From Pseudomonas aestuarii (lineage in GTDB: Bacteria; Pseudomonadota; Gammaproteobacteria; Pseudomonadales; Pseudomonadaceae): 64,000 nucleotides of DNA. Under the pieces are notes generated by a model that saw only the letters and a program-made list of their open reading frames with translations, had not been told where the DNA came from and ran no database searches. The number at the start of each line of letters is the position of its first letter. Position 1 is the stretch's first letter. The stretch is from assembly GCF_027988105.1 (NCBI RefSeq), contig NZ_JAQJZJ010000005.1:372001-436000 (forward strand), given 5' to 3'. This document shows, one piece after another, positions 46,879 to 56,805 of the stretch. The position numbers were made by a program, and so were the translations under genes.

Positions 46879-48567
46879 ATGCAGCCTGATTTCTGGAACG
46901 ACAAACGCCCGGCCGGCGTACCCAACGATATCGACCTGGGTGCCTACAAATCGGTGGTCGAGGTGTTCGAGCGCTCGTGCAAGAAATTCGCTGACCGGCC
47001 GGCGTTCAGCAATATGAGGGTGACCCTGACCTATGCCGAGCTGGATCGCCTGTCCGGTGCCTTTGCCAGTTACCTGCAGCAACACACCGATCTGCAGCCC
47101 GGCGAGCGCATTGCCGTGCAGATGCCCAACCTCCTGCAATACCCGATCGCCGTGTTCGGCGCGATGCGCGCCGGCTTGATCGTGGTCAACACCAATCCGC
47201 TGTACACCGCCCGCGAGATGCGCCACCAGTTCAAGGACGCCGGCGTGCGTGCGCTGGTCTACCTGAACATGTTCGGCAAGCTGGTGCAGGACGTCCTGCC
47301 CGATACCGAGATCGACTACCTGATCGAGGCCCGGATGGGCGACCTGCAACCGAGCCTCAAGGGCTGGCTGGTCAACACCCTGGTGAAGAAGGTCAAGAAG
47401 CTGGTGCCCGACTATCACCTGCCCCAGGCGGTGTCGTTCAAGGCGGCGCTCAAGCAGGGCCATGGCCACGAGTTCAAGCCGGTCAAGGTCGGCCACGACG
47501 ACATTGCCGTGCTGCAGTACACCGGCGGCACCACCGGCGTGGCCAAGGGCGCGATGCTCACCCACGGCAACCTCGTGGCCAACATGCTGCAGGTCGATGC
47601 CTGCCTGTCGCAGTTCGGCGAGGACGGCACCCCGCTGATGAAGCAGGGCCAGGAAATCATGATCGCGCCGCTGCCGCTCTATCACATCTATGCCTTCACC
47701 GCGAACTGCATGTGCATGATGGTCAACGGCAACCACAACGTGCTGATCAGCAACCCGCGCGACATCCCCGGCTTTATCAAGGAGCTGGGCAAGTGGCAGT
47801 TCTCCGCGTTGCTGGGCCTCAACACCCTGTTCGTTGCGCTGATGGATCATCCCGAGTTCAAGAACCTCGATTTCTCCAAGCTCAAGGTCACCAACTCCGG
47901 CGGCACTGCGCTGGTCAAGGCCACCGCCGAGCGCTGGCAGGTGATCACCGGCTGCACGGTGGTGGAAGGCTACGGCCTCACCGAAACCTCGCCGGTAGCC
48001 AGCACCAACCCCTACGGCAAGCAGGCCCGGCTGGGTACCGTGGGCATTCCGGTGCCGGGTACCACGTTCAAGGTCATTGACGACGACGGCAACGAGCAGC
48101 CCTTGGGCGAGCGCGGCGAACTGTGCATCAAGGGCCCGCAGGTGATGAAGGGCTACTGGCAGCGCGAAGAGGCTACCCGCGAGGTGCTCGATGCCGAGGG
48201 CTGGTTCAAGACCGGCGACATCGCGGTGATCGACCCTGACGGCTTCGTGCGCATCGTCGACCGCAAGAAGGACATGATCATCGTCTCCGGCTTCAACGTG
48301 TACCCCAACGAGATCGAGGATGTGGTCATGGGCCACCCGCAAGTCGCCAGCTGTGCGGCGATCGGCGTGCCCGACGAGAAATCCGGCGAGGCGGTCAAGC
48401 TGTTCGTCGTCGCCCGTGACAGCGCCCTCAGCTGCGAGGCGCTCAAGGCCTACTGCCGGGAAAACTTCACCGGTTACAAGGTGCCCAAGCACATCGTCTT
48501 CCGCGATTCCCTGCCGATGACCCCGGTGGGTAAGATCCTCCGTCGCGAACTGCGCGATATCGCCTAG
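46879..48567 (+). CDS. fadD2: Long-chain fatty acid--CoA ligase FadD2
   Basis: A 562-residue acyl-CoA synthetase. AMP-binding motif YTGGTTGVAKGAM, GYGLTETSP, and the C-terminal GWFKTGDIAVIDPDGFVRIV with hinge and catalytic Lys in TPVGKILRREL. It activates fatty acids to acyl-CoA at the inner membrane. The paralogue fadD1 follows 359 bases later; order and neighbours match P. aeruginosa, where the upstream copy is fadD2, favoured on shorter chains. The phaJ1-lipase pair is divergent. Confidence 0.93.
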   Translation: MQPDFWNDKRPAGVPNDIDLGAYKSVVEVFERSCKKFADRPAFSNMRVTLTYAELDRLSGAFASYLQQHTDLQPGERIAVQMPNLLQYPIAVFGAMRAGLIVVNTNPLYTAREMRHQFKDAGVRALVYLNMFGKLVQDVLPDTEIDYLIEARMGDLQPSLKGWLVNTLVKKVKKLVPDYHLPQAVSFKAALKQGHGHEFKPVKVGHDDIAVLQYTGGTTGVAKGAMLTHGNLVANMLQVDACLSQFGEDGTPLMKQGQEIMIAPLPLYHIYAFTANCMCMMVNGNHNVLISNPRDIPGFIKELGKWQFSALLGLNTLFVALMDHPEFKNLDFSKLKVTNSGGTALVKATAERWQVITGCTVVEGYGLTETSPVASTNPYGKQARLGTVGIPVPGTTFKVIDDDGNEQPLGERGELCIKGPQVMKGYWQREEATREVLDAEGWFKTGDIAVIDPDGFVRIVDRKKDMIIVSGFNVYPNEIEDVVMGHPQVASCAAIGVPDEKSGEAVKLFVVARDSALSCEALKAYCRENFTGYKVPKHIVFRDSLPMTPVGKILRRELRDIA

Positions 48568-48926
48568 GGCACGCCGCGCCCTGGGCCGAAAGCAATCGGC
48601 AGCCAATAGCCAACAGCGAATTTCCCCTCGGTTTGCCCCCCGGATTTCATCCGGGGTTCGGGCTCGTGCGGGATGCGGCCCAGGCGCACAGCCCTGTCCT
48701 GCTGGCGCAGCGAACGCGCGCAAAGGCAGGCCATAAAATGACCTGATAATTATCATTGGTCGACTTTGTGACTGGTTGGGCGGTGTTTGGTGCTAGGCGC
48801 TCCCAGGCAAAGCTGCTACCCTCGGCCCGCTTTTTGGCCTTCTGCCAGGTCGAAATGCAGGCAAACACACAATAAACAACCGCCTCTGCGCGGTGAAGAT
48901 AAGCTGTTGCTTAGGAGTGGGCTTCC
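48568..48926. promoter_or_regulatory. fadD2-fadD1 intergenic region with a TGATAATTATCA palindrome
   Basis: A 359-base gap, enough for an independent fadD1 promoter. At 48744-48755 lies a perfect 12-bp palindrome, TGATAATTATCA, resembling a half-complete Fur box (GATAAT units). No PsrA-type GAAAC-N4-GTTTC site was seen. No coding frame. Confidence 0.5.
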
Positions 48927-50615
48927 ATGAACGAAAACTTTTGGAAGGACAAGTATCCCGTTGGGATTGCTGCCGAAATCGATCCCGACCAGTACCCGAA
49001 TATTCAAGCGGTACTGAAACAGTCCTGCCAGCGCTTCGCTGACAAGCCGGCTTTCAGCAACCTCGGCAAGACCCTGACCTACGGCGAACTGTACGAGCTG
49101 TCCGGCGCCTTTGCCGCCTACCTGCAGCAGCACACCGACCTGCAGCCCGGTGATCGTATAGCCGTGCAACTGCCCAACGTCCTGCAATACCCGGTCGCCG
49201 TGTTCGGCGCCCTGCGCGCCGGTCTGGTCGTGGTCAATACCAACCCGCTGTACACCGCGCGGGAAATGGAACACCAATTCAACGACTCCGGTGCCAAGGC
49301 CCTGGTCAGCCTGGCCAACATGGCCCACCTGGCCGAGCAGGTTCTGCCGAAAACCGGAATCAAGACGGTGATCATCACCGAAGTCGGCGACATGTTGCCG
49401 CCGCTCAAGCGCCTGCTGGTCAACAGCATGGTCAAGTACGTGAAGAAGATGGTACCGACCTATAACCTGCCGCAGGCGGTCAAGTTCACCGAAGCCCTGA
49501 GCAAAGGTCGCGGTAAGGCCGTCAGGGAGGCCAATCCGGCCAGCAGCGAGATCGCCGTTTTGCAGTACACCGGCGGCACCACCGGGGTGGCCAAGGGCGC
49601 GATGCTGACCCATCGCAACCTGGTCGCCAACATGCTGCAGGCCCGCGCGATGATGGCGTCGAACATGAACGAGGGCAGCGAAATCATCATCGCGCCGCTG
49701 CCGCTCTATCATATCTACGCCTTCACCTTCCATTGCATGGCCATGATGCTGATCGGCAACCATAACGTGCTGATCACCAATCCGCGCGACTTGCCGGGCA
49801 TGGTCAAGGATCTGTCCCGCTACAAGTTCAGCGGCTTCGTCGGCCTCAACACCCTGTTTGTCGCCCTGTGCCACAACGAAGACTTCCAGAAGCTCGACTT
49901 CTCGGCTCTGAAAATTACCCTGTCGGGTGGCATGGCCCTGCAATTGGCCACCGCCGAGCGCTGGACCCAGGTAACTGGCAGCCCGGTGTGTGAAGGTTTT
50001 GGCATGACCGAAACCAGCCCGGTGGCCACGGTCAACCCGGTTCAGAGCATCCAGTTGGGCACTATCGGCATCCCGGTGCCTTCGACTCAGTGCAAGGTCA
50101 TCGACGACGAAGGCAACGAACTGACGCTCGGCGCGGTGGGCGAGTTGTGCGTCAAGGGGCCGCAGGTAATGAAGGGCTACTGGCAGCGCCAGGACGCCAC
50201 CGACGAAATTATCGACGCCGAGGGCTGGCTGAAAACCGGCGATATCGCGGTGATCCAGGAAGACGGCTACATGCGCATCGTCGACCGCAAGAAGGACATG
50301 ATTCTGGTGTCCGGCTTCAACGTCTACCCCAATGAGCTGGAAGACGTGCTGGCGACCCTGCCGGGCGTGCTGCAATGTGCGGCGATCGGCATCCCGGACG
50401 AGAAATCCGGCGAAGCGATCAAGATATTCGTGGTCGCCAAGCCGGGCGTGAACCTGACCAAAGAACAGGTCATGCAGCACATGCGCGCCAACGTCACCGG
50501 CTACAAGGTGCCGAAAGCCGTGGAATTCCGCGATACCCTGCCTACCACCAACGTCGGCAAGATCCTGCGCCGCGAACTGCGTGACGAAGAGCTGAAAAAA
50601 CTGGCTAAGAAGTAA
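48927..50615 (+). CDS. fadD1: Long-chain fatty acid--CoA ligase FadD1
   Basis: A 562-residue paralogue of the gene upstream, with the same motifs: YTGGTTGVAKGAM, GFGMTETSP, GWLKTGDIAVIQEDGYMRIV, and the catalytic lysine in TNVGKILRREL. The N-terminus is MNENFWKDKYPVGIAAEIDP. FadD1 of P. aeruginosa is the main long-chain synthetase. AGGAG lies 10 bases before the ATG, and a strong terminator follows 17 bases after the stop. Confidence 0.94.
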   Translation: MNENFWKDKYPVGIAAEIDPDQYPNIQAVLKQSCQRFADKPAFSNLGKTLTYGELYELSGAFAAYLQQHTDLQPGDRIAVQLPNVLQYPVAVFGALRAGLVVVNTNPLYTAREMEHQFNDSGAKALVSLANMAHLAEQVLPKTGIKTVIITEVGDMLPPLKRLLVNSMVKYVKKMVPTYNLPQAVKFTEALSKGRGKAVREANPASSEIAVLQYTGGTTGVAKGAMLTHRNLVANMLQARAMMASNMNEGSEIIIAPLPLYHIYAFTFHCMAMMLIGNHNVLITNPRDLPGMVKDLSRYKFSGFVGLNTLFVALCHNEDFQKLDFSALKITLSGGMALQLATAERWTQVTGSPVCEGFGMTETSPVATVNPVQSIQLGTIGIPVPSTQCKVIDDEGNELTLGAVGELCVKGPQVMKGYWQRQDATDEIIDAEGWLKTGDIAVIQEDGYMRIVDRKKDMILVSGFNVYPNELEDVLATLPGVLQCAAIGIPDEKSGEAIKIFVVAKPGVNLTKEQVMQHMRANVTGYKVPKAVEFRDTLPTTNVGKILRRELRDEELKKLAKK

Positions 50616-50632
50616 GCGCCCGCTGCGCAAGC

Positions 50633-50664
50633 AAAGCCCCGCCCCGTGCGGGGCTTTGGCGTTT
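50633..50664 (+). terminator. Rho-independent terminator of fadD1
   Basis: AAAGCCCCGC / GCGGGGCTTT, a 10-bp stem with a five-base loop, followed by GGCGTTTT. It lies 17 bases after the fadD1 stop. Confidence 0.9.
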
Positions 50665-50716
50665 TGCCGACCCCGTTCCCGATGGCTTGGCCCGCGGTCC
50701 GCGGTCCGCAGTCCGT

Positions 50717-50765
50717 AGCAAAGCTGGCGGGTTGTCGCTGCGCGCCGAACCGGTCCGGCCTACGT
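50717..50765 (+). repeat. Dispersed intergenic repeat, copy D
   Basis: AGCTGGCGGGTTGTCGCTGC at 50722-50741 is shared with copy C (opposite strand) and nearly with copies A and B; it continues into CGCGCCGAACCGGTCCGGCC and TACG. Confidence 0.65.
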
Positions 50766-50862
50766 TCTGTCGTTTTTCACGGCGCAAATCTGCGACAATC
50801 CCTGCCCATTATTTTTCGATGAGCGCGCCTGCGTGCCCACACCGCTTTGCCACGGCTGCCTG

Positions 50863-53800
50863 ATGACCGACCCGATTACCGATACCGACCAGCTGCTGAA
50901 AAACCTCGACCAGTCCCTGCTGGGCGACCGTCATCGCCTGCGCCGCCAGCTCCACGAGCTGCGCAAGCCAACGGTGCCGGACGAGGCCAAGCTGGCGCAG
51001 TGGCTGGAGCGCTTCCAGGCTTCGGTGGCCAAGGTCGAGGCGCGGCGTCTCAGCGTGCCGGTCATGCGCTACGACGATGCCTTGCCCATCGCCGCCAAGC
51101 GTGACGAGATCAAGGCCGCCATCGCCAAGCACCAGGTGGTGGTGATCGCCGGCGAAACCGGCTCGGGCAAGACCACCCAGTTGCCGAAGATCTGTCTGGA
51201 ACTGGGCCGCGGCGTACATGGCCTGATCGGCCACACCCAGCCCCGGCGCCTGGCCGCGCGCAGTGTGGCCACGCGGGTGGCGGAAGAGATCGGCACGCCG
51301 CTGGGCGAGCTGGTCGGCTACCAGGTGCGCTTCGAGGACCAGAGCAGCGAGCGGAGCCTGATCAAGCTGATGACCGACGGCATCCTGCTGGCCGAGACCC
51401 AGCACGACCGCTACCTGGAAAAGTACGACACCCTGATCGTCGACGAAGCCCACGAACGCAGCCTGAACATCGACTTCCTCCTCGGTTACCTGAAAACCCT
51501 GCTGGTACGGCGCCCCGACCTGAAACTGATCATCACCTCGGCGACCATCGACCTGCAGCGCTTTTCCGAGCACTTCGGCGGCGCGCCCATCGTCGAGGTG
51601 TCCGGACGGACCTATCCGGTCGACACCTGGTACCGGCCGCTGACCTCCGAGCAGGACGAGGACGGCAACCGGGTCGAGGAAGACCTGTCGGTCGATCAGG
51701 CGATTCTCGCCAGCCTCGACGAGATCGCCGCGTTCGAGAAGAGCGCAGGCACGCGCCCCGGCGATGTGCTGGTGTTCCTCCCCGGCGAACGCGAGATTCG
51801 CGATTGTGCCGAGGTGCTGCGCAAGGCCAACCTGCGCTTTACCGAAGTGCTGCCGCTGTATGCGCGGCTGAGCCCGGCCGAGCAGCAGAAGATATTCCAG
51901 CCCATGGGCGCGCGCAAGATCGTCCTGGCCACCAACGTCGCCGAGACCTCGCTGACCGTGCCGGGCATCCGCTATGTGATCGACAGCGGCACGGCACGCA
52001 TCAGCCGATACAGCTACCGCGCCAAGGTCCAGCGCCTGCCCATCGAAGCCGTGTCCCAGGCCAGCGCCAACCAGCGCAAGGGCCGCTGTGGACGGGTCGA
52101 GGCCGGCATCTGCGTGCGCCTGTACAGCGAGGAGGATTTCAACGGCCGGCCGGCCTTCACCGATCCAGAGATCCTGCGCACCAACCTGGCGGCGGTGATC
52201 CTGCAGATGTTGCACCTGCGTCTGGGCGAGATCGAGGATTTCCCCTTTATCGAGCCGCCGGACGGCAAGGCCATCAGCGACGGCTTCAACCTGTTGCAGG
52301 AGCTCTCGGCGGTCAGCCGCGACGGCCAGCTAACCCCGTTGGGTCGCCAGCTGGCACGCCTGCCGGTCGATCCGCGCCTCGGCCGCATGGTCCTCGAAGG
52401 CGCCAGGCAGGGCAGCCTCGAGGAAGTGCTGATCATCGCCAGCAGCCTGTCGGTGCAGGACCCGCGCGAGCGCCCTTCGGATCGCCAGCAGGCCGCCGAC
52501 CAGGCCCACGCGCAATGGAAGGATGTGGATTCCGACTTCGCCGCGCTGATCAATCTGTGGCGCGGCTTCGAGGAACAGCGCCAGGCCCTCGGTTCCGGTG
52601 CGCTGCGCAGCTGGTGCCGGAAGAATTTCCTCAACTACCTGCGCCTGCGCGAATGGCGCGACGCCCACCGTCAGCTGGTGCTGATCGTCCGGGAACTGCA
52701 GCTGTCCCCCGGCGGTAACCCCCAGGGTAGTCGCCGCGGGGGCAAGGCCGCCGGCAAACCTGCGCAGGGTTCGGGCTCGCCTGCATCGCCGGATCGCCAG
52801 CCAGGACCAGGCGCCGACCCTGGTTCCCACAAGGAACAAGAGCTGGCGGAAAAAGACCAGGCCGCCCAGCGTGCTAAGGGCTACGCCGCCGTGCACAAGG
52901 CGATCCTCTCCGGGCTGCTCAGCCAGATCGGCCAGAAGACCGAAGACGGCGACTTCCTGGGCGCGCGGCAGCGGCGCTTCTGGGTGCACCCCTCGAGCGT
53001 GATCGGCCGCAAGAAGCCCACCTGGATCATGGCTTCCGAGCTGGTCGAGACCACCAAGCTGTTCGCCCGCATGGTGGCCAGGATCGAGCCGGACTGGATC
53101 GAGCCACTGGCGCCGCACCTGATCAAGAAGAACCACCTGGAACCGCATTGGGAGAAGAAGCGCGGCCAGGTCGTGGCCTATGAGCAGATCAGCCTCTACG
53201 GCCTGATCGTGGTCGGCCGTCGGCCGGTGCATTACGGCCCCATCGACCCCGTGGTGTCGCGCGAGCTGTTCATCCGCGAGGGCCTGGTCGGTGGCGAAAT
53301 CCTCTCGCGGGCCAAGTGCCTGAGTGCCAACCGCAAGCTGCTGGAACAGCTCGACGAGCTGGAAGCCAAGGCACGCCGCCGCGACATCCTGGCCGACGAG
53401 GAAACCCTGTTCGCCTACTACGAGGCACGCCTGCCAGCCGAGATCCATCAGACCGCGACCTTCGACAGCTGGTACAAGATCGAGAGCCAGAAAGACCCGC
53501 AGCTGCTGATCATGCGCGAGGAAGACGTACTGGCCCGCGACGCCAAGGAAATCACCGCCGCGCAGTACCCGGACACCCTGCGCCTGGGCGACCTGACCCT
53601 GCCGCTGAGCTATCACTTCGAGCCCAATCACCCGCGCGATGGCGTCACCCTGCGCGTGCCGGCGCCACTGCTGCCGCAACTGCCGGCCGAGCGCCTGCAA
53701 TGGCTGGTGCCCGGCCTGCTGGAAGCCAAGTGCGTGGCGCTGGTGCGCAACCTGCCGAAAGCCCTGCGCAAGAACTTCGTGCCGGTACCAGATTTCGTCG

Positions 53801-54933
53801 GCGCCGCACTGAGCAAGCTGAGCATCGGTGAGGGCAGTCTGCCCGCTGCCCTGGGCCGCGAACTGCAACGCATGACCGGCGTGCGGGTGGCCGACGAGGC
53901 CTGGGTCGAGGCCGAGGCGCAGCTCGACAGCCACCTGAAGATGAACCTGGAGGTGGTCGATACGCACGGCAAGCTGCTCGGCGAAGGCCGCGACCTGGCC
54001 GAGCTGTGCGCGCGCTTCAGTGAGGCCAGCCAGGCCGCGTTGGCCTTGCCGCAGACCGAGAAGAGCCAGAAGTCGGTCGAGGCCAAAGCCTTCGTCGCCG
54101 TGGCCGAAAGAACCCAGCAGCAGATCGCCGGCCTGTCGCTGACCGTGTATCCGGCGCTGGTGGAGGAGGCCGGCACGGTCAAGGAAGGTCGCTTCCCGAC
54201 CCAGGCCGAGGCCGAGTTCCAGCACCGCCGCGCCCTGCAGCGCCTGCTCCTGCAACAGCTGGCCGAGCCGGCCAAGTTCCTCCGTGGCAAGCTGCCGGGG
54301 CTGACCGAGCTGGGCCTGCTGCACCGCGACCTGGGTCGAGTCGAGGCACTGGTCGAGGACATTCTGCTGGCCAGCCTGGACAGCTGCATCCTCGAAGGCG
54401 AGAGCCCGTTGCCCCGCGACGGCGCCGCCCTCGCCGCGCTGGCCGAGAAGAAACGCAGTGCCTGGAACGAGCATGCCGAGCGCCTGGCCAAATTGACCTT
54501 GGAGATCCTCAAGCTCTGGCACGGCCTGCAGAAGCGCTTCAAGGGCAAGATTGACCTGGCCCAGGCCATCGCGTTGAACGACATCAAGCTGCAGCTGGGC
54601 AACCTGGTCTACCCAGGCTTCGTCCGCGAAACCCCGGGCGAATGGCTGAAGGAGCTGCCGCGTTACCTGAAAGCCATCGAGCAGCGCCTGGACAAGATCG
54701 CCGGCCAACTGCAGCGCGACCGGGTCTGGAGTGGCGAGTTGGCCGGCTACTGGGAGCAGTACCAGGCGCGCCTGGGCAAGCACCGCCAGGAAGGCAAGCG
54801 CGACCCGCAACTGACCCTGTATCGCTGGATGCTCGAGGAATACCGGGTGTCGCTGTTCGCCCAGCAGCTCGGCACCAAGCTGGCGGTCTCGGACAAGCGC
54901 CTGAGCAAGCAGTGGAGCCAGGTCGAGGCCTGA
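50863..54933 (+). CDS. hrpA: ATP-dependent RNA helicase HrpA
   Basis: About 1356 residues (E. coli 1300). DEAH-box motifs: I GETGSGKTTQ near residue 100, II DEAHER, III SAT, VI QRKGRCGR. The helicase C-terminal domains follow, with a long DUF3418 region at the end. E. coli HrpA resolves stalled or collided ribosomes and processes fimbrial mRNA. A Gly/Ser/Pro-rich insertion of about 50 residues lies near 617-670 (GSRRGGKAAGKPAQGSGSPA and after). The ATG at 50863 (MTDPITDTDQL) is preferred over GTG at 50833; neither has a clear ribosome binding site. Confidence 0.94.
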   Translation: MTDPITDTDQLLKNLDQSLLGDRHRLRRQLHELRKPTVPDEAKLAQWLERFQASVAKVEARRLSVPVMRYDDALPIAAKRDEIKAAIAKHQVVVIAGETGSGKTTQLPKICLELGRGVHGLIGHTQPRRLAARSVATRVAEEIGTPLGELVGYQVRFEDQSSERSLIKLMTDGILLAETQHDRYLEKYDTLIVDEAHERSLNIDFLLGYLKTLLVRRPDLKLIITSATIDLQRFSEHFGGAPIVEVSGRTYPVDTWYRPLTSEQDEDGNRVEEDLSVDQAILASLDEIAAFEKSAGTRPGDVLVFLPGEREIRDCAEVLRKANLRFTEVLPLYARLSPAEQQKIFQPMGARKIVLATNVAETSLTVPGIRYVIDSGTARISRYSYRAKVQRLPIEAVSQASANQRKGRCGRVEAGICVRLYSEEDFNGRPAFTDPEILRTNLAAVILQMLHLRLGEIEDFPFIEPPDGKAISDGFNLLQELSAVSRDGQLTPLGRQLARLPVDPRLGRMVLEGARQGSLEEVLIIASSLSVQDPRERPSDRQQAADQAHAQWKDVDSDFAALINLWRGFEEQRQALGSGALRSWCRKNFLNYLRLREWRDAHRQLVLIVRELQLSPGGNPQGSRRGGKAAGKPAQGSGSPASPDRQPGPGADPGSHKEQELAEKDQAAQRAKGYAAVHKAILSGLLSQIGQKTEDGDFLGARQRRFWVHPSSVIGRKKPTWIMASELVETTKLFARMVARIEPDWIEPLAPHLIKKNHLEPHWEKKRGQVVAYEQISLYGLIVVGRRPVHYGPIDPVVSRELFIREGLVGGEILSRAKCLSANRKLLEQLDELEAKARRRDILADEETLFAYYEARLPAEIHQTATFDSWYKIESQKDPQLLIMREEDVLARDAKEITAAQYPDTLRLGDLTLPLSYHFEPNHPRDGVTLRVPAPLLPQLPAERLQWLVPGLLEAKCVALVRNLPKALRKNFVPVPDFVGAALSKLSIGEGSLPAALGRELQRMTGVRVADEAWVEAEAQLDSHLKMNLEVVDTHGKLLGEGRDLAELCARFSEASQAALALPQTEKSQKSVEAKAFVAVAERTQQQIAGLSLTVYPALVEEAGTVKEGRFPTQAEAEFQHRRALQRLLLQQLAEPAKFLRGKLPGLTELGLLHRDLGRVEALVEDILLASLDSCILEGESPLPRDGAALAALAEKKRSAWNEHAERLAKLTLEILKLWHGLQKRFKGKIDLAQAIALNDIKLQLGNLVYPGFVRETPGEWLKELPRYLKAIEQRLDKIAGQLQRDRVWSGELAGYWEQYQARLGKHRQEGKRDPQLTLYRWMLEEYRVSLFAQQLGTKLAVSDKRLSKQWSQVEA

Positions 54934-55118
54934 GCCGGCGTCTCTGCGGTAGCCTCGGCAGCCGCGATGCCTGGCCGCTGCGAGGGTGGTAGAGCGGCGT
55001 AGGCGGCGTATTTATGGTCGCCTCCAGGAGTGCGGCCCGGCCTCGAGCTTGGTGCTCAGCTCGCCCGGGACGGCGGCATCCTGCTCGCGGCCCTTTGCAT
55101 TTTCAGGAGCAGCACAGC

Positions 55119-55974
55119 ATGGCGAGTTGGCGATCGTGGGGAGTACTGGCGTTGTTGCCGAGCCTGCTGCTGGCTGCTTGCGTGCAGGTGCCATCCCCCG
55201 CCGAACGGCGCGCTCAGGCCGATGCCCTGGCGACGCCGCGCGGCTGGGAACGACTGACCTTGCCGGCGGGCGACTTCGAGTTGATCGGTTATGCGCCCGC
55301 GCGCATCCGGGCCGGCGAGGAACTGACGGTCTATATCGAGGGCGACGGCTTCGCCTGGGCCAGTTCGACCCGGCCCTCCCGCGACCCCACACCGCGCTCG
55401 CCGCTGGCCTTGCAACTGGCGCTGGCGCAACCGGCAGGCAATGCGGCCTACCTGGCGCGGCCTTGCCAGTACGGTGATGCACAGGCCAGTGATTGCTCCC
55501 CGCGTTACTGGACCGACGCGCGGTTTGCCGAGCAGGTGATTGCCGCCACGGACCGCGCCCTGGATGCGCTGAAGGCACGCTTCGCCGCGCAGCGGTTGGT
55601 GCTGGTGGGGTATTCGGGCGGCGGCGCGGTCGCCAGCCTGGTGGCGGCGCGGCGCGGCGCGGCGCGCCGACGTACGCCTGCTGGTGACGGTGGCCGGCAA
55701 CCTTGATCACCGCGCCTGGGCACGGCTGCATCGGCTCACCCCGCTGGCGGGGTCGCTCAATCCCGCCGATTACCGGCAGCAACTGCTGCAGGTGCACCAG
55801 TGGCATCTGTCCGGTGCCAAGGATGCGGTGATGCCGCCGAGCATTGCCCGCGACTTTGTCGCGGGCTTGCCGGAACCCGCTCGGGCGCGGCTGTTGGTGT
55901 TGCCTGGCTTCGATCATCACTGTTGCTGGGCGTGGGATTGGACCGAGCTGTGGTTGAAGGTATCCGCGCCTTAG
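55119..55974 (+). pseudogene. Alpha/beta-hydrolase lipoprotein, frameshifted in a GGCGC repeat
   Basis: Two frames together make one protein. The first, from ATG 55119 (AGGAG ten bases upstream), has a lipoprotein signal (LALLPSLLLAACVQVPSP) and the nucleophile elbow GYSGGGA; it runs into a stop at 55704. The second, one base shifted, continues as VRLLVTVAGNLDHRAWARLH and carries the C-terminal His (GFDHHC), ending at 55974. Removing two of four GGCGC units at 55646-55665 joins them as AARRADVRLLVTVAGN, about 281 residues. Either a real mutation, a phase-variable switch, or a sequencing error. Confidence 0.82.
55646..55665 (+). repeat. Pentanucleotide repeat (GGCGC)4
   Basis: Four tandem GGCGC units inside the hydrolase gene. 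Two or five units would keep the frame open; four put it out of frame. Slipped-strand mispairing at this tract would switch the gene. Confidence 0.85.
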
Positions 55975-56100
55975 TGGCCTGGTTGCTGGATTATTGCGCT
56001 GATGCGGGATGCTTGATCAGGTCGACGACGCCACTGGTTACATCAAGCACCTGCTGATTCTGGTTGTACGCGATGCTCGATTCGTTGCTGATACTCCGGA

Positions 56101-56805
56101 TCAGTCGCGCCGGGGTATGGCCAGGCCGCGGATGACCGCCGGGCGCGAGAGGAAGGCGTCCAGCGCGCGCAGCACCTGGGGGAAGCGCTCGATCTGCACC
56201 AGCTCGCCGGCCTCGTAGAAGCCGATCAGGTTGCGCACCCAGGGGAAGGTGGCGATGTCGGCGATGCTGTAGGCCTCGCCCATGATCCACTGGCGGCCCT
56301 CCAGGCGCCGCTCGAGCACCCCGAGCAGGCGCGAGGCTTCGGCGACGTAGCGGTCGCGTGGGCGCTTGTCCTCGAAGTCCTTGCCGGCGAACTTGTGGAA
56401 GAAACCGACCTGGCCGAACATCGGCCCGACCCCGCCCATCTGCCACATCAGCCACTGGAGGGTTTCATAGCGGCCGGCGGCGTCCCGCGCGATCAGCTGG
56501 CCGCTCTTGTCGGCCAGGTAGAGCAGGATGGCGCCGGACTCGAACAGCGCCAGCGGCTCGCCGTCCGGGCCGTTGGGGTCGAGGATCGCCGGGATCTTGT
56601 TGTTCGGGTTGAGCGAGAGGAACTCCGCCGAGAGCTGCTCGTTGTCGGCGAAGCTGACCAGGTGCGGCTCGTAGGCCAGGCCGGTCTCTTCCAGCATGAT
56701 CGACACCTTGACCCCGTTGGGCGTGGGCAGCGAGTACAGCTGCAGGCGCTCGGGGTGCTGGGCGGGCCATTTGTGGGTGATGGGGTAGGCGGAGAGGTCT
56801 GGCAT
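56101..56805 (-). CDS. Glutathione S-transferase family protein (YghU/YfcG-like)
   Basis: A 234-residue protein with thioredoxin-fold N-domain (LQLYSLPTPNGVKVSIMLEE, NPNNKIPAILD, and ALFESGAILLYLADK with the Glu-Ser pair that binds glutathione), then a helical C-domain (EAYSIADIATFPWV). YghU and YfcG have disulphide-bond reductase activity towards small disulphides. The ATG at 56805 follows AGGAAGC; earlier in-frame starts are less likely. Confidence 0.9.
   Translation of the reverse strand: MPDLSAYPITHKWPAQHPERLQLYSLPTPNGVKVSIMLEETGLAYEPHLVSFADNEQLSAEFLSLNPNNKIPAILDPNGPDGEPLALFESGAILLYLADKSGQLIARDAAGRYETLQWLMWQMGGVGPMFGQVGFFHKFAGKDFEDKRPRDRYVAEASRLLGVLERRLEGRQWIMGEAYSIADIATFPWVRNLIGFYEAGELVQIERFPQVLRALDAFLSRPAVIRGLAIPRRD

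Noticed and set aside
46783..50630. Two long minus-strand frames opposite fadD2 and fadD1
   Set aside because: Antisense shadows of the two paralogues; they resemble each other only because the genes do.
52330..54810. 826-codon open frame on the minus strand
   Set aside because: It mirrors hrpA codon structure in a high-G+C gene; its protein is Gln/Leu/Ala/His-rich with no domain.
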